Positions 1 through 6,062 of a DNA stretch of 7,317 nt are shown here, piece after piece (the stretch's first letter is position 1; each line of letters begins with the position of its first letter). The translations under genes were made by a program, and so were the position numbers. The notes below the pieces were generated by a model, which was given only the letters and a program-made list of their open reading frames with translations, did not search any database and had not been told where the DNA came from. The stretch spans positions 1 through 7,317 of the forward strand of contig PLSJ01000173.1 of assembly GCA_003165115.1 (NCBI GenBank), written 5' to 3'. This DNA is from Syntrophaceae bacterium (GTDB lineage Bacteria > Desulfobacterota > Syntrophorhabdia > Syntrophorhabdales > WCHB1-27).

Positions 1-231
1 GTCGCCACAATCGGGGCGGGGTCGGAAAAACGATCCTGCCCTTTCTTTTGCAGACCTTTGTTAAAGATGCAGTTTAGACACATGAAACAGCGGCAGGCTT
101 GCAAACCGCCCGACGCTGTTTTAAACTTCGGGAAATGACGGCAAAGAAAGTTGCTCCGGCAGGTTGGGCTTTATGGATCGTGACCGCCGGACCTGCCTAT
201 GCGCCCCGGCCGACGGATTACGTGTGTGGCG
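1..231. other. Intergenic stretch with no convincing gene
   Basis: No reading frame here has a credible start, ribosome-binding site and length. On the plus strand one frame is open from the left edge to a TAG at 75-77 and another to a TGA at 136-138. Either could be the tail of a gene lying to the left, but neither gives a recognisable protein. On the minus strand an ATG at 83-81 is open to the window edge but has no ribosome-binding site. The stretch holds a stem-loop at 85-121 and a weaker 7-bp inverted repeat (158-164 with 191-197) just downstream of the minus-strand operon that ends at 232. Confidence 0.5.
85..121 (+). terminator. Possible terminator stem-loop
   Basis: AAACAGCG at 85-92 pairs perfectly with CGCTGTTT at 114-121. 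An inner GGC/GCC pairing (96-98 with 108-110) may shorten the 21-nt loop. On the plus strand the 3' arm ends in a run of four T (119-122), as in an intrinsic terminator, and it follows a plus-strand stop at 75-77 closely. On the minus strand the T run is shorter and lies inside the stem, so it would be a weak terminator for the operon ending at 232. The T tract is short, so the call is tentative. Confidence 0.35.
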
Positions 232-387
232 TCACGCCTTTACGTCCCTGACCCTTCTCTTGATAATCTTGCCCTTTTGATGGGGCATATCGGCCCTGAT
301 ATAGATGGTTTTGTCGAATATTCTGTCTACGGTGCCTTCCATTTCTTTCTTCGCGAAAGAGAATGTTACCCTGTCTCCCGATTTCAT
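232..387 (-). CDS. Small basic protein (51 aa), translationally coupled to the zinc-ribbon gene
   Basis: This short gene starts at an ATG (387-385) that overlaps the TGA stop of the upstream zinc-ribbon gene in an ATGA arrangement. A strong ribosome-binding site, GGAGGAG, lies four bases before the start, inside the end of the upstream gene. The 51-residue product begins [20 protein letters not shown] and ends at a TGA at 234-232. It is basic (14 Lys/Arg against 7 Asp/Glu) and alternates hydrophobic and charged residues. The GDRVTF...[15 protein letters not shown] pattern looks like a small beta-barrel of the KOW/SH3-like or DUF2187-like kind. That fold is inference from pattern, not a match I could check. 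There are no cysteines, signal peptide or membrane segment. Coupling suggests it is made together with the zinc-ribbon protein. The function is unknown. Confidence 0.72.
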   Translation of the reverse strand: MKSGDRVTFSFAKKEMEGTVDRIFDKTIYIRADMPHQKGKIIKRRVRDVKA

Positions 388-707
388 GCAGCTCCTCCGG
401 CAGTCTTGCCACTCGCGGTCTCGGATTTGGTCTCGGACTTGGTTTCAGGCTTGCTCTCGGACTTCTCTTCCGCTTTTCCCTCGTGCTTGTCTGCCTGTTT
501 TGCGCCGTTGCCTTTGGCGGACGCGGCCGGAGACTTGTAGTCGGTTACGTACCAGCCCGTTCCCTTTAGCTGAAAAGAGCACAGGGAGATAAGCCTGTTG
601 AGACGGCCCTTGCAGGCATTGCATTCCTTCAGCGGCTCCTCCGAGATTTTCTGAAAGATCTCAAACTTCTTGCCGCAATCGAGGCATTCATATTCATATA
701 TGGGCAT
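384..707 (-). CDS. FmdB-family zinc-ribbon protein with a repetitive charged tail
   Basis: The 107-residue product opens with [16 protein letters not shown], the hallmark of the FmdB regulatory-protein family (a CxxC...CxxC zinc ribbon). Cys8/Cys11 and Cys29/Cys32 are the expected zinc ligands. The domain continues through the usual F-x-L-K-G-x-G-W-Y segment to about residue 57. FmdB itself was linked to amide and formamide gene regulation in Methylophilus, but most members have no known role. Residues 58-107 are low-complexity Ala/Lys/Glu/Ser/Thr, with a tetrapeptide repeat of type K-S-E-T at 82-97, and are probably disordered. GGAGGT lies six bases upstream of the start and a strong promoter lies at 739-767. 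The stop overlaps the start of the next gene. It is divergent from purE. Confidence 0.92.
   Translation of the reverse strand: MPIYEYECLDCGKKFEIFQKISEEPLKECNACKGRLNRLISLCSFQLKGTGWYVTDYKSPAASAKGNGAKQADKHEGKAEEKSESKPETKSETKSETASGKTAGGAA
417..464 (-). repeat. 12-bp tandem repeat, four copies, inside the zinc-ribbon gene
   Basis: Four consecutive 12-bp units lie at 417-428, 429-440, 441-452 and 453-464. On the plus strand they read GGTCTCGGATTT, GGTCTCGGACTT, GGTTTCAGGCTT and GCTCTCGGACTT. The unit is four codons, so copy-number change would keep the frame. It encodes [16 protein letters not shown] (residues 82-97) in the tail of the zinc-ribbon protein. Confidence 0.85.
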
Positions 708-738
708 GTTACGACCTCCGCACTGTAACTCGTTGATT

Positions 739-767
739 AGTATAATCCGTAATCATTTCTACGTCAA
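739..767 (-). promoter_or_regulatory. Sigma70-type promoter of the zinc-ribbon operon
   Basis: Read on the minus strand, TTGACG (767-762) and TATACT (744-739) are separated by exactly 17 bases. Each hexamer matches the consensus at five of six positions. Transcription would start near 732 and give a leader of about 25 nt carrying the GGAGGT site at 719-714. The -10 box lies within a perfect 5-bp inverted repeat, GATTA-GTA-TAATC (735-747), a possible operator. Confidence 0.72.
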
Positions 768-792
768 TAGGGCAAAAAAGCGAGTTAAGTTG

Positions 793-822
793 TTGCGTGC
801 GACGCAGGAGGCGTGCTATACA
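793..822 (+). promoter_or_regulatory. Possible extended -10 promoter of purE and its downstream genes
   Basis: TATACA at 817-822 is preceded by TGC (814-816), which makes an extended -10 element. TTGCGT at 793-798 is a partial -35 box at 18 bases. Transcription would start near 829, leaving only about a dozen bases before the purE GTG. A TATAAT at 741-746 on this strand is a second -10 candidate but has no good -35 partner. Confidence 0.4.
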
Positions 823-841
823 AGAGAGAAAGGAGAGGCAC

Positions 842-1339
842 GTGGTAAAAACACCGGTCCTGATTCTTCTTGGAAGCGAAAGCGATATGCCGCTCATGCA
901 GGACGGCCTCGATTTTTTGAAGGAAATGGGTGTCACATTCGTGCTCGACATCGCTTCCGCCCATCGCCATCCGGAAAAAACGGCTGCCTATGCAAAAAGC
1001 GCCCGTGAAAAAGGCATAGAGGTAATCATCGCGGGCGCCGGTCTGGCTGCCCATCTTCCAGGTGTCATCGCCGCCCACACGCCCCTTCCCGTTATCGGCA
1101 TCCCCCTGAAAGGCGGCGCCCTCCTCGGCATGGACGCCCTTCTCTCGATGGTCCAGATGCCGAAGGGCGTCCCCGTGGCGACCGTGGGCATCGACGCCTC
1201 CCGCAATGCCTGCATCCTCGCCTGCGAGATACTCTCCATAAAGTATGACGAGGTCCGGGTGAAGCTCGAAGAGATGAAGGAAAAGATGCGGCGGGAGATA
1301 GACGAGAAATCGCGGAGATTGCGTTCCCGGACGGAGTGA
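842..1339 (+). CDS. purE: N5-carboxyaminoimidazole ribonucleotide mutase (PurE, class I)
   Basis: PurE converts N5-CAIR to CAIR in de novo purine synthesis in the cytoplasm. The start chosen is GTG at 842, with AGGAG (831-835) six bases upstream; a GTG at 797 in the same frame only adds an Arg-rich leader with no homology. The 165-residue product is close to the usual class I length. Motifs in order are GSESD (nucleotide/phosphate loop, about residues 10-14), SAHRHP with the catalytic His, AGAGLAAHLPG, and LLSMVQMP followed by GVPVATVGID. The last loop (GIDASRNA) is two residues shorter than in E. coli PurE and, from memory, resembles the short Thermotoga form. GLAAHLPG replaces the more common GGAAHLPG. 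A Lys/Glu/Arg-rich helix closes the protein. purK is not in the window. A 61-nt gap separates purE from the next gene. Confidence 0.93.
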   Translation: MVKTPVLILLGSESDMPLMQDGLDFLKEMGVTFVLDIASAHRHPEKTAAYAKSAREKGIEVIIAGAGLAAHLPGVIAAHTPLPVIGIPLKGGALLGMDALLSMVQMPKGVPVATVGIDASRNACILACEILSIKYDEVRVKLEEMKEKMRREIDEKSRRLRSRTE

Positions 1340-1400
1340 GCCTATCCTTTCCCGGCCCGGCCGGTAACCGACAACGATTTGCGCATGTCTGCGGAGGCCT

Positions 1401-2396
1401 ATGCTCAACGCCATAACCGATATAGAAGGCATCCGGGTCGGCCACGCCTCCGATTACCGGGGCTTTACGGGGTGTACGGTCATCCTGTTCGACCAGCCTG
1501 CCACCTGCGGGATCGACATAAGGGGCAGCGCCTCCGGGACCAGGCAGATCGACGCGCTCAGCATCGCCCACGTGGTCGATAAGGTCCACGCGGTGCTGTT
1601 CTCGGGAGGAAGCGCCTTCGGCCTCGATGCGACAAGCGGGGTCATGAAGTACCTGGAAGAGAGGGGTATCGGCTTCGACACGGGCGTGGCAAGAATCCCC
1701 ATCGTCCCCACCGCAGTGATATTCGACCTCGGCTTCGGAGATTGGCGGGCGAGGCCGACAGCGGAGATGGGGTACGAGGCGTGCCAGAACGCGGGTCTGT
1801 CCGTCGATGAGGGGAGTGTGGGCGCGGGTGTCGGTGCAACGGTAGGGAAACTTTTCGCCGCGGGCAGGGCCATGAAGGGCGGACTCGGGACCGCCGGTGT
1901 CTCCATGCCCGACGGGGCAACGGTGGCCGCTCTGGTGGTCGTCAATGCCTTCGGCGACGTGGTCGACAACGTGACGGGAAAAGTTATCGCCGGGCTGCGG
2001 ACGGCGGAGGAGAGCTTCGCGTTCTCGGGGACCGTCGATTGCCTGAAGCAGGGCCAGGTGCGCAGGCAATTCGGCATAGATAACACCACGCTTGCCCTGG
2101 TGGCCACAAATGTCCAGTTTAATAAGAGGGAAATGACGAAAGTCGCCCAGATGGCCCAGGCAGGTCTCATAAAGACCATAGCCCCGGTCCACACGACCTT
2201 TGACGGCGACCTGGTGTTCGCCGCCTCCCTCGGACAAGTGAAGGGGGACGTGAACCGTGTGGGTCTGCTCGGTGAATTCGTGGTTGCCGAGGCGATCAAG
2301 AGGGCGGTGAGAAAGGCGGACGGTTTCGGAAAATTGCCCGCCTTCAAGGATTTGTCCCGGGGATCGAAGGAACGCCCGCGGGGTCGCAAGCCCTAG
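1401..2396 (+). CDS. P1-family (S58, DmpA/NylC-like) self-processing peptidase
   Basis: This 331-residue protein belongs to the DmpA/NylC/BapA family of N-terminal nucleophile hydrolases (L-aminopeptidase/D-esterase, beta-peptidyl aminopeptidase, nylon-oligomer hydrolase). Family marks in order are NAITDIEGIRVGHA at the N terminus, LFSGGSAFGLDA (66-77), GSVGAGVGATVGK (138-150), a VVVNAFGDV segment (179-187), GIDNTTLALVATN (225-237) and PVHTTFDGDLVF (262-273). By analogy with NylC, the chain should cut itself between Asn228 and Thr229, and Thr229 becomes the nucleophile. There is no signal peptide, so it is probably cytoplasmic. GGAGG at 1393-1397 supports the start. The tail after about residue 310 is short and basic. 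The natural substrate is unknown; short or beta-linked peptides and amides are the family norm. Confidence 0.9.
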   Translation: MLNAITDIEGIRVGHASDYRGFTGCTVILFDQPATCGIDIRGSASGTRQIDALSIAHVVDKVHAVLFSGGSAFGLDATSGVMKYLEERGIGFDTGVARIPIVPTAVIFDLGFGDWRARPTAEMGYEACQNAGLSVDEGSVGAGVGATVGKLFAAGRAMKGGLGTAGVSMPDGATVAALVVVNAFGDVVDNVTGKVIAGLRTAEESFAFSGTVDCLKQGQVRRQFGIDNTTLALVATNVQFNKREMTKVAQMAQAGLIKTIAPVHTTFDGDLVFAASLGQVKGDVNRVGLLGEFVVAEAIKRAVRKADGFGKLPAFKDLSRGSKERPRGRKP

Positions 2397-2437
2397 ACGT
2401 ATTTTCGCAAAAGATTCGTCATCACGGGAGAAATACG

Positions 2438-3190
2438 ATGGAAACAGACTACCGGCAAGTAGCGCAGCTCATTAAGGAGCAGGGAAATGTTGTCGCCTTC
2501 ACGGGCGCGGGTATCTCCGTCGAGAGCGGCATCCCTGCGTTTCGCGGGGGGCAGGGCCTCTGGGAAAAGTACGATCCCATGGAATATGCGGACATCCGGG
2601 CATTTTTGCGGTCCCCGGAGAAGGTCTGGACCATGCTGAGGGAGATGGGAGACGTGATCCTTCGTGCCGAGCCGTCGCCTGCGCACAAGGCGTTGGGAGT
2701 CCTCGAAAAGGCCGGCCTGCTCAATGCGGTCATTACCCAGAATGTCGACGGGCTGCATCAAATGGCGGGAAATACGAATGTCATCGAATATCACGGGAAC
2801 CACCGGCGCCTCGTCTGCCCCGGCTGCTCCTACACGGGGCCTTTTACCGAGGAGTCGATGCAGGTGCTGCCTTACCCCGTATGCGCCCGGTGCCAAAGGG
2901 CATTGAAGCCGGACGTGGTCTTTTTCGGCGAGCAGATACCGGTCTCGGCAAGCGCCAGGGCCGGGATCGAGGCAGCCGCCTGTAAGGTAATGATTATCGT
3001 AGGGACGTCGGGGGCGGTCTACCCCGCCGCTGACATACCCTTCACGGCGAGCGAGAAAGGCGCAACGATCGTGGAAATCAATGTGTCGCCCACACCGTTT
3101 ACCTCGTCTATTACAAATTATTTTGTCGAAGGGAGCGCGTCGACGATATTGCCCCGCATCCTGAACGAGCTCGGGCTCGACCTCGCGTGA
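2438..3190 (+). CDS. cobB: Sir2-family NAD-dependent protein deacylase
   Basis: The product is a complete bacterial sirtuin of 250 residues that removes acyl groups from lysine using NAD, giving nicotinamide and O-acyl-ADP-ribose. GAGIS (23-27) and SGIPAFRG (30-37) bind NAD. TQNVDGLH (100-107) and the catalytic His119 in YHG follow. Four zinc ligands are Cys127, Cys130, Cys149 and Cys152. PDVVFFGE (158-165), GTSGAVYPA (189-197) and a VEIN strand complete the Rossmann fold. The Tyr-x-x-Arg pair of SIRT5/CobB-type desuccinylases is not seen in the matching helix (EKVWTMLREMGD). The small domain instead resembles Thermotoga Sir2Tm, so deacetylation is the likelier activity (inference). GGGAG at 2426-2430 precedes the ATG. 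It lies 41 nt after the peptidase gene. The symbol cobB is used in the general bacterial sense. Confidence 0.93.
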   Translation: METDYRQVAQLIKEQGNVVAFTGAGISVESGIPAFRGGQGLWEKYDPMEYADIRAFLRSPEKVWTMLREMGDVILRAEPSPAHKALGVLEKAGLLNAVITQNVDGLHQMAGNTNVIEYHGNHRRLVCPGCSYTGPFTEESMQVLPYPVCARCQRALKPDVVFFGEQIPVSASARAGIEAAACKVMIIVGTSGAVYPAADIPFTASEKGATIVEINVSPTPFTSSITNYFVEGSASTILPRILNELGLDLA

Positions 3191-3230
3191 GCGATCCGGG
3201 CTTCCCGTAAGAGCACACAAGGGGACCTCT

Positions 3231-4331
3231 ATGGAACACACCTATTGCGTTATCATGGCCGGGGGCAAAGGAGAACGCTTCTGGCCGCTCAGCACCATTC
3301 GGACCCCGAAACCCTTCATCAGGCTTATCGGCGACAAAACCATGATACAGATGACCGTCGACCGTGTCGCGGCCCTCGTGCCGAAGGAACGGATATTCGT
3401 GGTCCTCGGCGAGGAGCACGTCGACGTGGCGCGGCGCCAGCTCCCGGACCTCTCGGAAGACCAGTTTATCGTCGAGCCCGAGGGGAGAGATACGGGGCCT
3501 TGCATAGGCTTCACCGCGCTGCTCCTGCACCGGAGGGACCCCGAGGCGGTCATGGTCGTGCTCCCCGCCGACCAGTATATTCCCGACACGGACGCATTCG
3601 CCGCATGCGCCTCCGTAGCGGCAGAATGCGCGAGACAGGGGGACTACCTTGTCACCATAGGCATTACGCCGACCCGGCCGGAAGTGGGCTACGGTTACAT
3701 ATATGCGGGGGAGAGGACCGGTATCGCCCAAAGAGGCTCGTGCTTCCGGGTAAGCCGTTTTGTCGAAAAACCCGACGAGGTAAAGGCTGCCCAATATCTG
3801 GCAGACGGCAACTACTATTGGAACAGCGGCATCTTCGTGTGGCGGACCGCCGTGGTGCTCGCGGGTATCGAGCGGCACATGCCGGAGCTTTTCAAGGGAC
3901 TCCGGGCAATAGAAGGGGCCGTGGCGGCGGGTGACTCCCGAAAGGTGGCGGAGGGCTTCAAGGGTTTTCAAAAGATTTCCATCGATTATGGGCTGATGGA
4001 GAAAGCCGATAACGTGTTGATGGTGAAGGCCAGCTTTGCGTGGGACGACGTGGGAGCATGGGGCTCGCTTCAAAGAGTGATGAAGCTGGACGAAGCCGGA
4101 AATTACCTGAGGGGCAACCCCGTCTGTGTCGACACGACAGGCTGCGTGGTCTACGGGGAGAATGTGCCGGTGGGGGTAATCGGCGTATCGAACCTGATCG
4201 TTGTGGCGTCCGATGCAGGCGTGCTCGTCTGCGATATGGGGAGAGATCAGGAGACAAGGCGGATAGCGCGGATGATCGAGCAGGCATCGGCGGAAGGCGC
4301 GTCCGGCGAGAAAAAGGACGGGAAAAAGTAA
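3231..4331 (+). CDS. manC: Mannose-1-phosphate guanylyltransferase (monofunctional)
   Basis: This enzyme makes GDP-mannose from mannose-1-phosphate and GTP, supplying polysaccharide and glycan synthesis. The 366-residue protein has the nucleotidyltransferase signature AGGKGERFWPLST with PKPF (10-29), EPEGRDTGPCIG (82-93), LPADQYI (111-117), GYGYIYAG (153-160), FVEKP (177-181), NSGIFVW (198-204) and the WDDVGAWGSL segment (271-280). It stops after the left-handed beta-helix region and lacks the C-terminal cupin phosphomannose isomerase domain of bifunctional ManC/AlgA proteins, as is common for about 360-residue members. The usual His of the LPADH motif is Gln115 here. The tail (352-366) is Lys/Gly-rich. 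AAGGGGA at 3219-3225 precedes the start. The next gene begins nine bases after its stop. Confidence 0.92.
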   Translation: MEHTYCVIMAGGKGERFWPLSTIRTPKPFIRLIGDKTMIQMTVDRVAALVPKERIFVVLGEEHVDVARRQLPDLSEDQFIVEPEGRDTGPCIGFTALLLHRRDPEAVMVVLPADQYIPDTDAFAACASVAAECARQGDYLVTIGITPTRPEVGYGYIYAGERTGIAQRGSCFRVSRFVEKPDEVKAAQYLADGNYYWNSGIFVWRTAVVLAGIERHMPELFKGLRAIEGAVAAGDSRKVAEGFKGFQKISIDYGLMEKADNVLMVKASFAWDDVGAWGSLQRVMKLDEAGNYLRGNPVCVDTTGCVVYGENVPVGVIGVSNLIVVASDAGVLVCDMGRDQETRRIARMIEQASAEGASGEKKDGKK

Positions 4332-4340
4332 GGGGTTTCC

Positions 4341-5873
4341 ATGGTAGCGAAGGTGTTTACGTCGGGTCTCAGCGGGATAGACGGCATCAAAATCGAGGTG
4401 GAAGTCGATATATCCCACGGTCTGCCGTCCTTCAGCATCGTCGGTCTTCCCGAGCCGTCCGTAAAGGAGAGCCGGGAGAGGGTAAGGGCCGCGATAAAAA
4501 ACGCGGGCTTCGAGTTCCCCAATGACAGGATCACCATAAATCTCGCGCCTGCCGACGTGAGGAAGGAAGGCGCGTCTTTCGACCTGCCCGTGGCCCTCGG
4601 ACTCCTTGCGGCCATGGGGATCATCGCCCAGGGCGCGATCGACAGCCACCTCGTCACCGGGGAGCTTTCGCTGGACGGAAGGATCAAGGGGACCAGGGGT
4701 GTGCTCCCCATGACGGTCCTCGCCGCGAAGGAACGCTTCACCTCCATGATCGTCCCGGCGGAGAATGGGCGCGAGGCCGCGGTAGTAAAGGGCATAAAAA
4801 TTTATGGCGCCTCTCACCTGCTCGACATCGTCCATTACCTCCGTGGTGATTCAGGGCTCGAGTCTTTTACCGGCACCACGGACATCGTGACGAGGCCGGA
4901 AGCGGAAGACAGGCTCAACTTCTCGGACGTCAGAGGACAGGCGCACGCGAAACGGGCGATCGAGATCGCCGCGGCAGGGGGCCACAACGTCCTCATGGTC
5001 GGCCCGCCCGGCTCGGGGAAGACCATGCTCGCCCGGAGGATACCCACCATCCTGCCTTCCCTGAGCTACGACGAGGCGATAGAGACGACCAAAATACACA
5101 GTATAGCCGGCCTCTTGAGCCAGGAGAAGTACCTGGTGTCCGAAAAGCCCTTTCGCGCCCCTCACCATACCATTTCCGACGCGGGACTCATCGGGGGAGG
5201 CTCTTTGCCCCGTCCGGGGGAGATAAGCCTCGCCCATAACGGCGTGCTCTTTCTCGATGAATTCCCCGAGTTCAAGAGAAACATCCTCGATTCCCTGCGC
5301 CAGCCGCTCGAAAGCGGGAACATCGTCATCTCCCGCGTCTCCCAGGCGGTCACCTTTCCGGCGAGTTTCATGCTGATCGCCGCGATGAACCCCTGTCCCT
5401 GCGGCTATTACGGTGATCCGAGGAGGGCGTGCATCTGCTCGGGCAGCCAGATACACCGCTACAGGACAAAGGTGTCGGGGCCTCTGCTCGACCGGATCGA
5501 CATACAGATCGCCATTCCGGCGCTGACCATAAAAGAGCTTTCCCTCGATACGGAAGAAGAGTCATCGGAAGCGATCAGGGAGCGGGTGATGGCAGCGCGA
5601 ACGCCGCAGAAGGAGAGATTCGGTGGCAGACAGGTCCATGCGAACGGGCAGATGACGGCGCGGATGGTGAAGAAGCATTGCGGCGTGAACGCCGCGGCAA
5701 AGGACCTGCTGGAACGGGCCGTCGAGAAGTTCGGTCTGTCTGCGCGCGCTTACCACAGGATACTCAAGGTGTCGAGGACGATCGCGGACCTGGAGCTTAA
5801 GGCGGATATCGACGAAAGCCATGTGGCTGAGGCGATACAGTATCGGGTGCTCGACAAGAAGATGGTCGCGTAA
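4341..5873 (+). CDS. comM: ComM/YifB-type Mg-chelatase-like AAA+ ATPase
   Basis: The 510-residue product matches the ComM/YifB family in length and domain order. Residues 1-165 form the ChlI/Lon-like N-terminal domain (GLPSFSIVGLPEPSVKESRERV, NLAPADVRKEGASFDLP). The AAA+ core has Walker A GPPGSGKT (221-228), PFRAPHHTISDAGLIGGG (270-287), Walker B VLFLDE (302-307) and LLDRIDI (382-388), a likely arginine-finger or sensor segment. Cys352, Cys354, Cys364 and Cys366 form the family's conserved cysteine cluster after AAMN. The C-terminal helical domain ends in ...AEAIQYRVLD. In Vibrio, ComM is a hexameric helicase that drives branch migration during natural transformation. The family also occurs in bacteria not known to be competent, so the role here is unproven. 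The SD AAGGGG (4330-4335) overlaps the manC stop, which implies cotranscription. Confidence 0.95.
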   Translation: MVAKVFTSGLSGIDGIKIEVEVDISHGLPSFSIVGLPEPSVKESRERVRAAIKNAGFEFPNDRITINLAPADVRKEGASFDLPVALGLLAAMGIIAQGAIDSHLVTGELSLDGRIKGTRGVLPMTVLAAKERFTSMIVPAENGREAAVVKGIKIYGASHLLDIVHYLRGDSGLESFTGTTDIVTRPEAEDRLNFSDVRGQAHAKRAIEIAAAGGHNVLMVGPPGSGKTMLARRIPTILPSLSYDEAIETTKIHSIAGLLSQEKYLVSEKPFRAPHHTISDAGLIGGGSLPRPGEISLAHNGVLFLDEFPEFKRNILDSLRQPLESGNIVISRVSQAVTFPASFMLIAAMNPCPCGYYGDPRRACICSGSQIHRYRTKVSGPLLDRIDIQIAIPALTIKELSLDTEEESSEAIRERVMAARTPQKERFGGRQVHANGQMTARMVKKHCGVNAAAKDLLERAVEKFGLSARAYHRILKVSRTIADLELKADIDESHVAEAIQYRVLDKKMVA

Positions 5874-5877
5874 ACAA

Positions 5878-5909
5878 ACGGGACGTTGCGGAAAAGCAGG
5901 CCGTCCCGT
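5878..5909 (+). terminator. Hairpin after comM, possible terminator without a T run
   Basis: ACGGGACG (5878-5885) pairs perfectly with CGTCCCGT (5902-5909), five bases after the comM stop, with an inner TGC/GCA pairing (5887-5889 with 5896-5898). The position suits transcription termination at the end of the purE-to-comM run. No T-rich tract follows, so it would be an atypical intrinsic terminator or an RNA 3'-end stabiliser. Confidence 0.45.
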
Positions 5910-5928
5910 CGCTTCCGTTGCGCTCCTC

Positions 5929-6004
5929 AATAATCGGGCTTATATTAGACGCGGATAGCGGAAACGGTTGGAGATAATGTCCTCTTGCCCGAATTCCCAT
6001 TATT
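5929..6004 (+). other. Possible folded element in the groE upstream region
   Basis: AATAAT-CGGGC (5929-5939) can pair with GCCCG (5987-5991) and, across a seven-base bulge, with ATTATT (5999-6004). The arms enclose about 47 nt. The TATATT at 5941-5946, 17 bases after TTGCGC (5918-5923), is a weak promoter candidate; if it were used, transcription would begin inside this element. Whether it acts as DNA or RNA is unknown. The rest of the 5874-6120 gap holds no gene that I can support. Confidence 0.25.
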
Positions 6005-6032
6005 ATCACTATCTCAAGCGTGCCATTGTCGA

Positions 6033-6062
6033 TTGACGGAAGGCGGCGGCAGTTATTATGTT
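6033..6062 (+). promoter_or_regulatory. Possible sigma70-type promoter for groES-groEL
   Basis: TTGACG (6033-6038) is a good -35 box. Two -10 candidates follow: TATGTT (6057-6062) at 18 bases and TATTAT (6054-6059) at 15 bases, the latter a better hexamer at poor spacing. Transcription would start near 6069, about 50 nt before groES. I see neither a CIRCE inverted repeat (TTAGCACTC/GAGTGCTAA) nor a clear heat-shock sigma32 pair; a CCCAT at 5996-6000 has no CTTGAA partner. Confidence 0.4.

Noticed and set aside
15..32. GGVGKT, a P-loop-like peptide in plus frame 3 near the left edge
   Set aside because: The frame stops about 15 residues later, far too soon for a ParA-type or other P-loop domain; six matching residues can arise by chance.
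218..412. 64-codon minus-strand frame overlapping the small coupled gene
   Set aside because: It starts inside the zinc-ribbon gene without a ribosome-binding site, and the alternative 51-codon frame has both a strong site and an ATGA overlap.
797..841. Longer purE start at GTG 797
   Set aside because: It adds an Arg-rich leader absent from PurE proteins and overlaps the likely promoter; the GTG at 842 has a good ribosome-binding site.
1340..1400. GC-rich inverted repeat (CCGGCC/GGCCGG type) between purE and the peptidase gene as a terminator
   Set aside because: The stem is very short and overlapping, with no T run; it looks like compositional GC richness, and the next gene is close and co-oriented.
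1092..2237. Minus-strand open frame of 381 codons opposite purE and the P1 peptidase
   Set aside because: It is antisense to two genes with clear motifs, spans their intergenic gap, and gives no recognisable protein.
1454..2389. Minus-strand open frame of 311 codons opposite the P1 peptidase
   Set aside because: It is a codon-phase shadow of the peptidase gene; the Pro/Ser/Ala-rich translation has no motif.
2393..3241. Minus-strand open frame of 282 codons covering the sirtuin gene
   Set aside because: The sense strand encodes a complete sirtuin with all catalytic and zinc residues; the antisense translation has no family features.
3111..4835. Minus-strand open frame of 574 codons opposite sirtuin, manC and comM
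   Set aside because: It lies antisense to well-recognised genes, its translation is rich in His/Arg/Gly/Asp without any domain, and long antisense frames are expected in GC-rich coding DNA.
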